Below are positions 18,795-27,926 of a stretch of 64,000 nt of DNA, piece by piece. The stretch lies in assembly GCA_031423015.1 (NCBI GenBank), contig JANPER010000146.1, forward strand, positions 1-64,000, written 5' to 3'. The position numbers and the translations under genes were made by a program. The notes beneath the pieces are model-generated. The model saw only the letters and a program-made list of their open reading frames with translations. It did no database searches and was not told the origin of the DNA. Numbering within the stretch: position 1 is the first letter of the stretch; every line of letters begins with the position of its first letter. The DNA comes from DATGPD01 sp031423015. GTDB lineage: Bacteria > Planctomycetota > UBA1135 > UBA2386.

Positions 18795-21700
18795 ATGACG
18801 AACAGATTCTTCTCCTCGCTTTTTGGCGTGGCCGGCGCGGCCTTGTCTGTGGGCGCTGCAGTGACCCTGGGGGGCTGCTCCGGCGGCTCGGCGGGTGACC
18901 GTGACAATCGCGGTGACTTCAAAGTCACGCTGATTTCGACCGGCTCCGGCCAGATCTTCCCGTACCGCGTTCGCTTGGTCGACTCGTTCGGCAACCCGAC
19001 CGACAACATCGTGAACGTCGATGAGGACTCGGTGCTGCGAGCGAACATCAACAGCAACAACGGGCTGTTGCCAATCGCCGCGTTCGGCCTGACTCCCACG
19101 CTGCCAAACGGATCGCCGGGCAACCACTTCATGCTGTTCCGCTTCAGCCACAAGCTGGACGTGCGCTCGATCCTGAGTGATGACATCGCCAACTCCACCA
19201 ACTCCGGCCTGACCACGTCGGTCAGCTTGTTGGCCTACAACCCGGTGACCGAGCAAACCTCGGTGCTGACTGGGCAGGGCTTCGTGGGTGGCTACACCTT
19301 CTATCGCCGTGGCGGCGCCCTGAGCCTGGTGCAGGCGGTCAAGAAGAACGGCAGCACGGTGCAGATCCTCGACCCCGAGGCGGTTGGCTTCCCGACGGGG
19401 TTCACGGGCGACACCGACCTCGTCGAACCGAATTCGTTCGTGTTCGTGGCGGACAACGTGCCTGGTTTGGGGTCGCTCGACGTGTTCCCAAACACCGTGC
19501 TGCTGCGCATCGATGTGCGCAACTCGGTGCGCGATTCCGCCGGCAAGGTTTTGGAGCAAGAGCTGTCGACCGCCACCACGGTTGGCCCTGACACTGTGTC
19601 GCCAGATGTGATCGGGTTCTCGGGGCAGCGCTTGCTGGAGGTGACGCCGGGCAACGGCGAGACCAACGTCGATCCGTCGGCCACGGTCGTCGTGCGTTTC
19701 AACAAGCCGGTGCAGCCGGGTGACATTGGAACGTTCTTCAACAACGCTAACCTCACGCCCGCGACGCGCGGAGTGGCCATCAACGTGACCGCCGGTCCGA
19801 ACACGTTCCCAATGCTGTACTACGCTGATCCGTTCAGCGTCGCCGACATGTGCAACTACCGCATTCGGCCGGCGTGGCAGTTCCCTGGCGGTCCTGAGTT
19901 CCTGATCACGGTGACGGTGCAGAACGACCAGGTGCATGGCGTCGCGGACAGCACGCTGACTCTGAGCACCGACATCACCACCTCGTTCCGCACGAACCAG
20001 GGCACGGGTCTGGTGAACGCGCCGGTGGCGCCCGAGGCGATCTACGTCGGCATGGGGGGCGCTGAGCCAGGCCTCTCGGTGATCGACCTCAATGGCTTTG
20101 GCCAGGGCACTGGCGACCCGGCGATCTCGCGTTGGGCGCTGAATCCGAATATCGGCCAGCTCGGCGTGGATCCGCCCCTGTCGGCGCCCGCCAACCGCAG
20201 CTCGAACACTGGTGGTGGCGCGGGTGTGTTGACGCTGACGCAGGACTCGCTGGGCAACACCCGGCTGTTGGACCGCAGCGTCGTGGGCGCGGTCTCGGAC
20301 GTTCACATCGGATGCCCGCTGGACCTGGTGTTCAACGACGAGTCGCGCAATCGGTACGCGACGAAGGCCAACCAGACGAATCCGTTAACGTTCTTTCAGG
20401 CAACGGGCAACAACATCACGACCCCGCCGCATCCGAACCCGCCGAAGCTCGACTTGGGGGATCCGCCCGCGCCCGAGCGCGGCATCTTTGGCGAGCGTCC
20501 GTCACGGACCTCGTCGAGTGGTCCGCCCGGCAATCTGCTGGTCGCGGTGCCGCCGTGCCTGCCGAGTGGGTTGAACTTGTTGGTTCGCGGCAACCCGTTT
20601 GCCAACGAGCGCTCGCAGGTGGGCGTCTTCGGCAATGCCTTGCACGGCACCTTCAACGGGCCGCAGCCGATCCCGGCGTCGCCGCCGGTGCCGACGCCGT
20701 ACTGCCCGTTCCATCAGCGTCAGCAGATCGGCCACTTCCTCTATGTGCTCGATCGCGACAACCGGCAGGTGCTGGTGGTCAACAGCAATCGCTTCACCAT
20801 CCTCGATCGCATTCGGTTGACCGACCCGGTGGACATGGCGATGTCGCCGAACCTGCGTCGCCTCGCGGTGAGCAACTTTGCTTCGTCTTCGGTGTCGATC
20901 ATCGACATCGACCCGTTCAGCCCCAGCTTCCACACGGTCATCACCGAGTCTCGGGTGGCGCGTGGCCCAACCGCGATTGCGTGGCAGCCGGACGGCGAAG
21001 ACATTCTCGTCGTCTGTCCGCCCTCCAACTCGATGACGATTCTTGGCGGCATCGACTTCGCGCCCCGGCGCACGGTCGCGGGCTTCTTGAACAACCCAAT
21101 CGATGTTGCGATCACTTCGCGCTTCGTCGCCAGCGGCAACAACAGCCAGGTGTACTTCGCCTACATCCTGAACACCAACGGCACGATCGCGATCTACGAG
21201 TCGGGGCCTGACGGCGTCAACGGGATTGGCTTCAACGACATGATCGGCATCGTGCAGGGCACGACCTTCCGCCGGGCGGCGAAGATCGTGAGCGATTACA
21301 CGCTGAATTTCAGCGGCGTGATGGTCGCACACGTCGATGATTCCGGGGTGGGGACGGTGTCGCGGTTGGAATTGACATCGACGACGTTTGGTGCGATTCC
21401 GATCCAGCAGAACCAGGGTGGCTTCCTGTTGCCGCCAACCTTCCGGCAAAAGGAGTGGACGATCACGCAGCAGTTTGGCGGGGTCAACCCAACGACGCCG
21501 CAGCGGGGTCGGATGTCGGGCAACGCGCCGGTTGACATCGCGATGGACGAGATGGCCAACGCCGGTGCGCTCTTCGATCAGGTCACGCCATTCAACCTCG
21601 GAATCCAAACGCCGCCGATGCTGCATTCTGGCAAGGGGACTTCCAAGGCGATTATGGGAGGCGTTGCAGCGCCGGCGGCTCCGAAGCTGATGTTCATCGC

Positions 21701-21809
21701 GGTGCAGGACTCCGGCAAGGTCGATGTGTTCGAGTTCGACTCCGGCCAGCGACTGACCAGCATCTCGGTGCCGGGCGTGCGCACGGTCACCAGCTACTGG
21801 CGTCAGTAG
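18795..21809 (+). CDS. Large lipoprotein with Ig-like and YVTN beta-propeller regions
   Basis: A 1004-aa protein. The signal sequence ends in a lipobox (VTLGGC, Cys near residue 28), so it is probably lipid-anchored. Residues of about 270-400 hold a Big_5-like domain (DTVSPDVIGF then EVTPGNGETNVDPSATVVV). Residues of about 640-960 contain propeller blades of the YVTN type (HFLYVLDRDNRQVLVVNSNR, RRLAVSNFASSSVSIIDID). It probably binds ligands or partners at the cell surface; no catalytic residues are seen. A stable 30-nt hairpin follows 43 bp after the stop. Confidence 0.8.
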   Translation: MTNRFFSSLFGVAGAALSVGAAVTLGGCSGGSAGDRDNRGDFKVTLISTGSGQIFPYRVRLVDSFGNPTDNIVNVDEDSVLRANINSNNGLLPIAAFGLTPTLPNGSPGNHFMLFRFSHKLDVRSILSDDIANSTNSGLTTSVSLLAYNPVTEQTSVLTGQGFVGGYTFYRRGGALSLVQAVKKNGSTVQILDPEAVGFPTGFTGDTDLVEPNSFVFVADNVPGLGSLDVFPNTVLLRIDVRNSVRDSAGKVLEQELSTATTVGPDTVSPDVIGFSGQRLLEVTPGNGETNVDPSATVVVRFNKPVQPGDIGTFFNNANLTPATRGVAINVTAGPNTFPMLYYADPFSVADMCNYRIRPAWQFPGGPEFLITVTVQNDQVHGVADSTLTLSTDITTSFRTNQGTGLVNAPVAPEAIYVGMGGAEPGLSVIDLNGFGQGTGDPAISRWALNPNIGQLGVDPPLSAPANRSSNTGGGAGVLTLTQDSLGNTRLLDRSVVGAVSDVHIGCPLDLVFNDESRNRYATKANQTNPLTFFQATGNNITTPPHPNPPKLDLGDPPAPERGIFGERPSRTSSSGPPGNLLVAVPPCLPSGLNLLVRGNPFANERSQVGVFGNALHGTFNGPQPIPASPPVPTPYCPFHQRQQIGHFLYVLDRDNRQVLVVNSNRFTILDRIRLTDPVDMAMSPNLRRLAVSNFASSSVSIIDIDPFSPSFHTVITESRVARGPTAIAWQPDGEDILVVCPPSNSMTILGGIDFAPRRTVAGFLNNPIDVAITSRFVASGNNSQVYFAYILNTNGTIAIYESGPDGVNGIGFNDMIGIVQGTTFRRAAKIVSDYTLNFSGVMVAHVDDSGVGTVSRLELTSTTFGAIPIQQNQGGFLLPPTFRQKEWTITQQFGGVNPTTPQRGRMSGNAPVDIAMDEMANAGALFDQVTPFNLGIQTPPMLHSGKGTSKAIMGGVAAPAAPKLMFIAVQDSGKVDVFEFDSGQRLTSISVPGVRTVTSYWRQ

Positions 21810-21852
21810 GTTCCACGCGCGCGCGATGCGGCGTGCGTCGCGCTGACAACGG

Positions 21853-21882
21853 ACAGGCCGTGCCCCTCGGGGTGCGGCCTGT
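21853..21882 (+). terminator. Stem-loop downstream of the beta-propeller lipoprotein gene
   Basis: ACAGGCCGTGCCC, loop CTCG, then GGGTGCGGCCTGT gives a 13-bp stem with two G-T pairs. No T run follows, so it is either a rho-independent terminator of the T-poor type or an mRNA 3' stabiliser. Confidence 0.5.
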
Positions 21883-21945
21883 GTGCTTGATGGCGATACG
21901 GAGCACGTTTGGCGGCACGGCGCGGTGGCCGTATTGTCTGCGGCG

Positions 21946-22662
21946 ATGCCGGAAGCGCTCGAGGTTCGGCGGTTGTTCGCGCGCATTGCGCACCGCTACG
22001 ACCGCACCAACGATGTGTTGTCGCTCGGAATCCACCGTACCTGGCGGCGGCGTGTCGTGCGCGCGGCGAACGTCGGTGCGTGCGACGCAGTCCTCGACGT
22101 GTGCTGCGGTACTGGCGACGTGGCGTTTGCGCTGGCGTCGACGGGCGCGCGCGTCACGGGCGTCGACTTCTGCGCCGAGATGCTGGGGCACGCGCGGCGG
22201 AAGGGAGTCGCCGCGCGACGGCCGTTGTTCGTCGCCGGCGACGCGCTCGCGCTGCCGTTCGTCGACGGTAGCTTCGACGCGGTGACCGTGGCCTTCGGGA
22301 TTCGCAACGTCGTGGATCCCGTCGCCGGCTTGCGCGAGATGGCGCGGGTGTGTCGTCCCGGCGGCCGCGTTGTGGTGCTCGAGTTCTGCCGGCCACGTGT
22401 GCCGGTGCTCGGGGCTCTCTACCGTGGCTATTTCAAGAACGTCATGCCGCGCTTGGGTGCGTTGCTGTCCGGCGATCGCGAGGGTGCCTACCGCTACCTG
22501 CAAGAGACGGTCGATGCGTTCCCCGAGCGCGAGGCGTTCCTCGACCTGATGCGTCAGGCGGCGCTCCGCGATGTGCAACTGGAGACGCTGTCATGCGGCA
22601 TCGCTGGCGTGTACTTCGGCGTCGTGGGCCCGGACAACGCCTCGACCACGCGCGGGGCTTGA
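21946..22662 (+). CDS. ubiE: Demethylmenaquinone methyltransferase (UbiE/MenG family)
   Basis: A 238-aa SAM-dependent C-methyltransferase for the last step of menaquinone synthesis. The N-terminal VRRLFARIAHRYDRTNDVLSLG is the family signature (F..IA..YD..N...S.G), followed by VLDVCCGTGDVAFAL (motif I) and VAFGIRNVVDPVAGLREM. CRPGGRVVVLEFCRP is the second signature. ATG 21946 matches the family start. It heads a tight plus-strand run with CPBP, UbiX and UbiA genes, which points to quinone synthesis. Confidence 0.9.
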   Translation: MPEALEVRRLFARIAHRYDRTNDVLSLGIHRTWRRRVVRAANVGACDAVLDVCCGTGDVAFALASTGARVTGVDFCAEMLGHARRKGVAARRPLFVAGDALALPFVDGSFDAVTVAFGIRNVVDPVAGLREMARVCRPGGRVVVLEFCRPRVPVLGALYRGYFKNVMPRLGALLSGDREGAYRYLQETVDAFPEREAFLDLMRQAALRDVQLETLSCGIAGVYFGVVGPDNASTTRGA

Positions 22663-22663
22663 C

Positions 22664-23410
22664 GTGGCTCGCGTGACCCGCAAGCCCGCGCGCGCAACCG
22701 CTCCTCACGGCTACTTCACCTGGTCGCGCGACCCGGCGATGAGTCTCTTTGCCGTGTTGCCGCTATGGCTGGTCTACGAGACGCTGCGTTTGTGCCTGGC
22801 CCCGGGCGAACGCAACGGCGCGGAAGTCATGGTGGGCCAGAGCCTGCGCGCGCTTGGTCCGCACGCGGTGCCGATGATGCGCGCCATCTTCGCGCTGACG
22901 GTGGTGTACGCGGCGTGGTCGCTGCACCGGCGCGACGTGCCGTGGGCGCGGGTCGCCGCGGTGATCGTGCTTGAAGGCGTCGTGTACGGGCTCATGCTCG
23001 GGCCGCTGGCTTCGGCGTTGGCGACGTCGTCGCACGGGCTGCTCAGCGTCGCCGGCGAGTGGCGCTTGTCCGCCGATCTGGTGGCGTCGCTGGGTGCTGG
23101 GTTGTTCGAGGAACTGGTGTTTCGGCTCGCACTCCTTTCGATCGTGTCCTTGTTGTTGGCGCGGCCGTGCGAGGTCGCGAAGCTGCCACGGGCGGTCCCG
23201 ATTGGGCTTGCGGTGGTGGTCTCGGCGGTGGCCTTCTCGTGGTTCCATCATGTGGGGCAAGGTGCACCTCCCATTCAACGTGACGTGTTCGTGTTTCGCG
23301 TGGTCGCCGGCGTGCTGCTTGGCGTGCTGTTTGTCGTGCGCGGCTTTGGTGTCGCGGTCTACACCCACGCGCTTTACGACGTGCACTACTACATGACGCA
23401 CCATGACTGA
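22664..23410 (+). CDS. CPBP-family intramembrane metalloprotease
   Basis: A 248-aa multi-pass membrane protein. The conserved motifs are EELVFRLAL (EExxxR) and SWFHHVG (FxxxH), with a third helix near the end (HALYDVHYY). Family members are membrane proteases (CAAX processing, bacteriocin self-immunity). The start is GTG 22664, 1 nt after the ubiE stop, and the end overlaps the ubiX start. Its location inside a quinone operon suggests a role linked to prenylated compounds or simply shared expression; the first is inference. Confidence 0.8.
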   Translation: MARVTRKPARATAPHGYFTWSRDPAMSLFAVLPLWLVYETLRLCLAPGERNGAEVMVGQSLRALGPHAVPMMRAIFALTVVYAAWSLHRRDVPWARVAAVIVLEGVVYGLMLGPLASALATSSHGLLSVAGEWRLSADLVASLGAGLFEELVFRLALLSIVSLLLARPCEVAKLPRAVPIGLAVVVSAVAFSWFHHVGQGAPPIQRDVFVFRVVAGVLLGVLFVVRGFGVAVYTHALYDVHYYMTHHD

Positions 23411-24050
23411 CACGGCGCGCACCTTCGCGATCGGCTTCTGCGGCGGCTCGGGCATCGCCTACGGCCTACGCCTGGTGCGCGTGCTGCTGCAGGCCGGCCA
23501 TTCCGTCCATCTGGCGGCGACCGGCGCCGCGTGCCGCGTGTTGGTGCACGAGGCGGGGGTCGCCCTCGACTTGCAGCGGCCCGATCTGCGCTCGCTGTTC
23601 GCGCGCGACGAGCAACCTCGGTTGTCGGTGCACGACCTCGCCGCCGTCGAAGCGGCGCCGGCCAGTGGCAGCGCCGGCATCGCGGCCACGGTGTTGATCC
23701 CGTGCAGCATGGGCACTTTGGCCCGCGTCGCGCATGGGTTCAGCAGCAACCTCGTGGAACGTATGGCAGACGTCGCCTTGAAAGAACGGCGCCCGCTCGT
23801 GGTGGTGCCCCGCGAGACGCCGCTGTCGCGCATTCATCTGCGCAACATGCTGCTCCTCGTCGAAGCGGGCGCCATCGTGCTGCCGGCGATGCCGGGCTTC
23901 TACCACCGGCCCGCCACTGTCGACGACCTGGTCGACTTCATGGTGGCCAAGGTGCTCACCGCCATAGGCCTCGACCATGCCATCGTGAAGCGCTGGCAGA
24001 CTCCGCCCCCAGGCGACACCGCGCCGTGGAACGAAGGCGAGGAGGCGTAG
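23403..24050 (+). CDS. ubiX: Flavin prenyltransferase UbiX
   Basis: A 215-aa protein that makes prenylated FMN for UbiD-type decarboxylases. AIGFCGGSGIAYGLRLVRVL is the FMN-binding N-terminus, ATVLIPCSMGTLARVAHGFS the central motif, and VVVPRETPLSRIHLRNMLLL the dimethylallyl-phosphate binding signature. Length is normal (about 190-215). It overlaps the CPBP gene by 8 nt and its TAG overlaps the next GTG. No ubiD is in the window. Confidence 0.93.
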   Translation: MTDTARTFAIGFCGGSGIAYGLRLVRVLLQAGHSVHLAATGAACRVLVHEAGVALDLQRPDLRSLFARDEQPRLSVHDLAAVEAAPASGSAGIAATVLIPCSMGTLARVAHGFSSNLVERMADVALKERRPLVVVPRETPLSRIHLRNMLLLVEAGAIVLPAMPGFYHRPATVDDLVDFMVAKVLTAIGLDHAIVKRWQTPPPGDTAPWNEGEEA

Positions 24051-24907
24051 TGGCCAGCGCGCGCGACTACCTTCAGTTGGTCAAGTTCTCGCACTCGGTG
24101 TTCGCGCTGCCGTTCGCCGCGATGGCCTTGTTGGTGGCCTCCGATGGTCGTCCGGGCGGGCGCTTGTTGCTGCTGGTGTTGCTCGCCATGGTGTGCGCGC
24201 GGACCGCGGCGATGGCCTACAACCGGTTCGCCGATCGCGACATCGATGCGCGTAACCCGCGCACGCAGATGCGGGAATTGCCGCGCGGCGTGATCTTGCC
24301 GTGGCAAGCGCTGCTGGTCACCGCGCTCGCGTCGGTCGGCTTTGTTCTCGCTGCGCATCAACTCGGAGCGCTGTGCTTTTGGCTGTCGTTCCCCGTGCTC
24401 GGAGTGTTGCTCGGCTACAGCCATGCCAAGCGCTTCACGGCCTCGGCGCACGTCTGGCTCGGATTTGCCCTCGGCTTGGCGCCGCCCGCCGCTTGGCTTG
24501 CGGTCACCGGCGCCGTCGACGCGCGCCTGCTTCCCGCGCTGGCGCTCGGCTGTGGCGTCACGCTCTGGGTCGCGGGCTTCGACATGCTCTACGCTTGCCA
24601 GGATGTCGAGTTCGACCGCGCGCACGGCCTGCACTCGGTACCGGCTCGCCTCGGCATCGCGCGCACGCTGGTCGTGAGTCGCCTCGTGCATGGCGTCGCG
24701 GCCGCGCTCTTTGCGACCTTTGGCGGGCTCACGAGCCTTGGCTTGATCTATCAGCTCGGTGTGCTCGTGGCCGCGGCGTTCCTGCTGTACGAACATCGCT
24801 TGCTGCGGGCCGACGATCTGAGCCAAATGAACGCCGCGTTCTTCACGATGAATGGTCTGGTCGGGGTTGCCCTCTTGTCCGCGACCATCGCCGCCGTCTA
24901 CACCTGA
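24050..24907 (+). CDS. ubiA: UbiA-family aromatic prenyltransferase
   Basis: A 285-aa integral membrane enzyme that attaches a polyprenyl chain to an aromatic acid. The first Asp-rich motif is NRFADRDIDARNPRT (NxxxDxxxD) and the second is DVEFDRAHGLHSVPARLG. Eight or nine hydrophobic helices fill the rest. The start is GTG 24050, overlapping the ubiX stop by one base. Together with UbiX and UbiE this is the gene set used by the futalosine menaquinone route (MqnP-type UbiA) or by ubiquinone synthesis. Given the proposed phylum, menaquinone is more likely (inference). Confidence 0.9.
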   Translation: MASARDYLQLVKFSHSVFALPFAAMALLVASDGRPGGRLLLLVLLAMVCARTAAMAYNRFADRDIDARNPRTQMRELPRGVILPWQALLVTALASVGFVLAAHQLGALCFWLSFPVLGVLLGYSHAKRFTASAHVWLGFALGLAPPAAWLAVTGAVDARLLPALALGCGVTLWVAGFDMLYACQDVEFDRAHGLHSVPARLGIARTLVVSRLVHGVAAALFATFGGLTSLGLIYQLGVLVAAAFLLYEHRLLRADDLSQMNAAFFTMNGLVGVALLSATIAAVYT

Positions 24908-24914
24908 CCCTGGC

Positions 24915-25997
24915 ATGGCTGTCCCGCATCCCGACAAAGAACTGGACCGCCTGCGCAGCCGGGTCAAGACTGCGTTGTCGCCCACCACGCTGATCACGGG
25001 CGCCTCGGCCTACTTCCGGTCCGAGGCGACTGACATCGCCTTTGCCGCGGTGCCGCAAGGTCGCGATCTGCGGGTCATCGAGGGGCAGACGGAGACCGAC
25101 GGCAGCGAACTGCACAGCTTGCGGGGCGCGAGCCTGTTTGGCGGTGGGGGCTGGCTCGTGGTGCGGCGCGCAGAACCCTGGCTTGCCGAGCACGGCGACA
25201 CCTTGCTGCCTCTGTTGACGTCGATGGGTCGCAACTGCGGCCTCATCATCGAAGCGCAGAAGGTCGACAAGCGCACCAAGCTGGGCAAGGCGCTCGCCAC
25301 GCACGACAGCTACGAGTTCCGCGAGCTCTACGACTCGCCCTTCGACCGCACCAAGAGCCCCCTGGAGGCCGAGTTGGTCAGTTGGGTGGCGCAGCGTAGC
25401 CGCGGGCTCAACGTGCGCATGACGCTCGAAGCCGCCTTCATCGCGGTGATCACCGTCGGCAAGGACCCGGGTGAGATGATGGCCGAGCTGCGCCGCTTGT
25501 CGACGCAGCCGGACGTGCAGCAGCTTGCCAAGACGCGCCCGCTCACGCCGGACGATCTGCGCGGCCGACTCACCTGCGCCTTCGAGTCGACGCCGTTCGA
25601 GCTGGCCGAGGCGTGGCTGGATCACGACCGCGCGCGCTGCTTGCGGTCGCTCGACGCCATGTTTGGCCGCGGCGTGAAGGGCCGCGACGGCAAGGCCATG
25701 GACCCTGGTGGCGTGTTCCCGTTCACCATGAGTTGGCTGTTCCAGGCGGTCGCCAAGGCGCACCGCGGTCGCATGCTGCTCGATGCGGGCACGCCCGCGA
25801 GTGCGATCGGGCAACAGATGGGGGTGCACATGTTCGCCGACCGCTTCGTGCGGCAGGTGACGCGCAACCCGGCTGCTCGCCTGCAGCACGGGTTGTCGCT
25901 GCTGCTCGATACGCAGCGACGGCTGCGCAGCGCGGGCGAGCACCATCAGCGTCTGCTCGAATCGATGGTGGCGCGCTACTTCGGAGCTGAGCTTTGA
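24915..25997 (+). CDS. holA: DNA polymerase III clamp-loader delta subunit
   Basis: A 360-aa protein with the diverged AAA+ fold of HolA. TTLITGASAYFRSEATDIAF is the opening strand-loop (no functional Walker A, as in the family). ASLFGGGGWLVVRRAEP is the conserved 'slFg..rlvvl' segment, and the C-terminal collar helices include PGGVFPFTMSWLFQAVAKA. Similarity is moderate, but the order of blocks fits. Start ATG 24915 is 7 nt after ubiA; the stop overlaps mutL (TTGA). With holB at 5.4 kb, two clamp-loader subunits lie in this window. Confidence 0.8.
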   Translation: MAVPHPDKELDRLRSRVKTALSPTTLITGASAYFRSEATDIAFAAVPQGRDLRVIEGQTETDGSELHSLRGASLFGGGGWLVVRRAEPWLAEHGDTLLPLLTSMGRNCGLIIEAQKVDKRTKLGKALATHDSYEFRELYDSPFDRTKSPLEAELVSWVAQRSRGLNVRMTLEAAFIAVITVGKDPGEMMAELRRLSTQPDVQQLAKTRPLTPDDLRGRLTCAFESTPFELAEAWLDHDRARCLRSLDAMFGRGVKGRDGKAMDPGGVFPFTMSWLFQAVAKAHRGRMLLDAGTPASAIGQQMGVHMFADRFVRQVTRNPAARLQHGLSLLLDTQRRLRSAGEHHQRLLESMVARYFGAEL

Positions 25998-27769
25998 TCC
26001 GCGTTCTGCCGCCCGAGGTGGTGAACCAGATCGCTGCCGGTGAGGTGATCGAGCGACCGTTCTCGGTCGTGAAGGAACTGGTCGAGAACAGCCTCGACGC
26101 CGGCGCGCGGCGCATTCGCGTCGAGCTGAAGGACGGTGGCCTCACGTCGATCAAGGTGATCGACGACGGCGTGGGCTTCGCGCCGCAGGACTTGCTGCTG
26201 GCCTTCGCCAGCCACGCCACCAGCAAGCTCGCCTCGGTCGAAGACCTCGATCACATCGCCAGCCTCGGCTTTCGCGGCGAGGCCTTGGCGTCGATCGGCT
26301 CGGTGGCCCGCGCCAGCATTCGGAGTCGACCGCACGACGCCGAGGCGGGCGCCGAGATCGCCTGCGACGGCGGCGTGTTGGCGGCGGTGCGGCCGTGCGG
26401 CTGCCCGCCGGGCACGACGATCGAAGTGCGCGAGCTGTTCTTCAATGTGCCGGCTCGTCGCAAGTTCTTGCGCACGCCGCACGCCGAGCGCGCGCGCATC
26501 CAAGACCTGTTGGCGCGTCTGGCCCTGGCGCACCTCGACGTCGACTTCACGCTGCATGTCGAAGGCCGCGACGCGCTGCGCTTGCCCGCGGGAGAGAGTC
26601 GGCGGCAACGGTTCGCGCGCGCGTTCGGCGCCGACCTGAGTCGAGGCTTGGTCGAGGTGCGTCACGCGCTCGGCGACTACCTGGTGGAGGGCGTGGTCGC
26701 CGGGCCCGACTTCGCGCGCAAGGACTCCACGCTCGAGCTGCTCTTCATCAACGGCCGCGCGGCGCGCGATCGCACGGTGACGTTCGCGGTGCGGCAAGCG
26801 TTTCGCGAGTTCCTGATGCCGGGGCGCTATCCAGTGTACGCGCTGCACTTGTCGCTGCCGCCCGCAGACGTCGACGTGAACGTGCATCCGACGAAGGCCG
26901 AGGTGCGCTTTGCCGACGAGCGTCGGGTCGGAGGAATCCTGCATGCCGCGGCCCGGCAAGCGCTGGCTGGGGTCGGTGGGGCAAGTGCCGCGGCGGGGGC
27001 GAGTGTGGGCGACCTGCCGCGCGCGCAGACTGGCTTTCCCGATCTGCCACGCGATCTGTTTGCGCGCGTGGTTCCACCAGGTGTTCCAGGGCGTCCCGAT
27101 GTCGAAGCGACGCCAGCGTTGCTGGTGCGTGAGGCAGCGTCGACGACCGGCACGCCGGCGAGTGCCGATGTCCGACCGTGGGCGGCCAGCTCGCACTTCG
27201 CCAGGGAACTCCTGCAGGTGCGCGATCTGTATCTGGTGTTCGAGAGCGAGCAGGGCATGGTCGTCGTCGACCAGCACGCGTTGCACGAGCGCGTGATCTA
27301 CGAGCAGCTGCGCGCAAGGGCACAGGAACGCGCCGTGGCGGTGCAGCGCCTGCTGGTGCCAGACATCGTCGAGCTGACCGCGGAGGACAAGGCCTACGTG
27401 CTGCAAGCGCGCGACACCCTGCGGGATGAGGGCTTCTTGGTCGATGACTTCGGTGGCGTCGCGGTGGCGATTCAAGGTGTGCCGGCCGTGCTCACGCGCA
27501 CGCCCGCTCGCGCGATCCTCGACACGTTCCTCGCTGGCCGAGGCCTCGGCGAGCGGGCGACGACGCGCCAACTCGTGGCCGAGCGCTTCCATAGCATGGC
27601 GTGTCGCGCGGCGGTGATGAGCGGCGACCGCTTGTCGCCGCAGGAGACGCGGGCGTTGCTCGAGCAGGCCGAGCGCTTGCAACACCCACACAACTGTCCG
27701 CACGGTCGCCCGACGACGATCACGTTCACCTGGGCGGAGCTAGAGCGCTTCTTCCGCCGTCGGCCCTGA
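25994..27769 (+). CDS. mutL: DNA mismatch repair protein MutL (endonuclease type)
   Basis: A 591-aa protein. The GHKL ATPase region has VVKELVENSLDAGA, VIDDGVGF and GFRGEALASIGS. The PMS1/MutL transducer domain follows (NVHPTKAEVRF). The C-terminal domain has DQHALHERVIYE near residue 426, which matches the DQHA(x)2E(x)4E metal motif, plus ACRAAV and CPHGRP, so it should nick DNA itself as in bacteria without MutH. The start is TTG 25994, overlapping the holA stop by 4 nt; no better start exists. The stop codon TGA coincides with the first bases of repeat A copy 2. Confidence 0.95.
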   Translation: MIRVLPPEVVNQIAAGEVIERPFSVVKELVENSLDAGARRIRVELKDGGLTSIKVIDDGVGFAPQDLLLAFASHATSKLASVEDLDHIASLGFRGEALASIGSVARASIRSRPHDAEAGAEIACDGGVLAAVRPCGCPPGTTIEVRELFFNVPARRKFLRTPHAERARIQDLLARLALAHLDVDFTLHVEGRDALRLPAGESRRQRFARAFGADLSRGLVEVRHALGDYLVEGVVAGPDFARKDSTLELLFINGRAARDRTVTFAVRQAFREFLMPGRYPVYALHLSLPPADVDVNVHPTKAEVRFADERRVGGILHAAARQALAGVGGASAAAGASVGDLPRAQTGFPDLPRDLFARVVPPGVPGRPDVEATPALLVREAASTTGTPASADVRPWAASSHFARELLQVRDLYLVFESEQGMVVVDQHALHERVIYEQLRARAQERAVAVQRLLVPDIVELTAEDKAYVLQARDTLRDEGFLVDDFGGVAVAIQGVPAVLTRTPARAILDTFLAGRGLGERATTRQLVAERFHSMACRAAVMSGDRLSPQETRALLEQAERLQHPHNCPHGRPTTITFTWAELERFFRRRP

Positions 27770-27922
27770 GCTTCTCCTGCCGCGGTTCTTCGCGTGGCGC
27801 GAAGATTCGGTTGACGGCAGCGGCAGGAGAAGCGACCAAGGAACAACAGCGTCGGCGGCCTATTCTGGTCGGCGCTGCGCCGACCTTCAGCCCTTGTTGG
27901 GCGTGGCCGCCGACCACGCTGA
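27764..27922 (+). repeat. Dispersed hairpin repeat family A, copy 2
   Basis: Arms GCTTCTCCTGCCGC (27770-27783) and GCGGCAGGAGAAGC (27820-27833) enclose CTTCGCG/CGCGAAG. The linker AACAACAGCGTCGGCGGCC and the palindrome GTCGGCGCTGCGCCGAC (27868-27884) follow, then a GTGGCCGCCGACCAC hairpin. It starts within the mutL stop codon and ends next to the stop of the convergent HEAT gene, so it probably serves both as a bidirectional transcript end. Confidence 0.85.
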
Positions 27923-27926
27923 GGGG

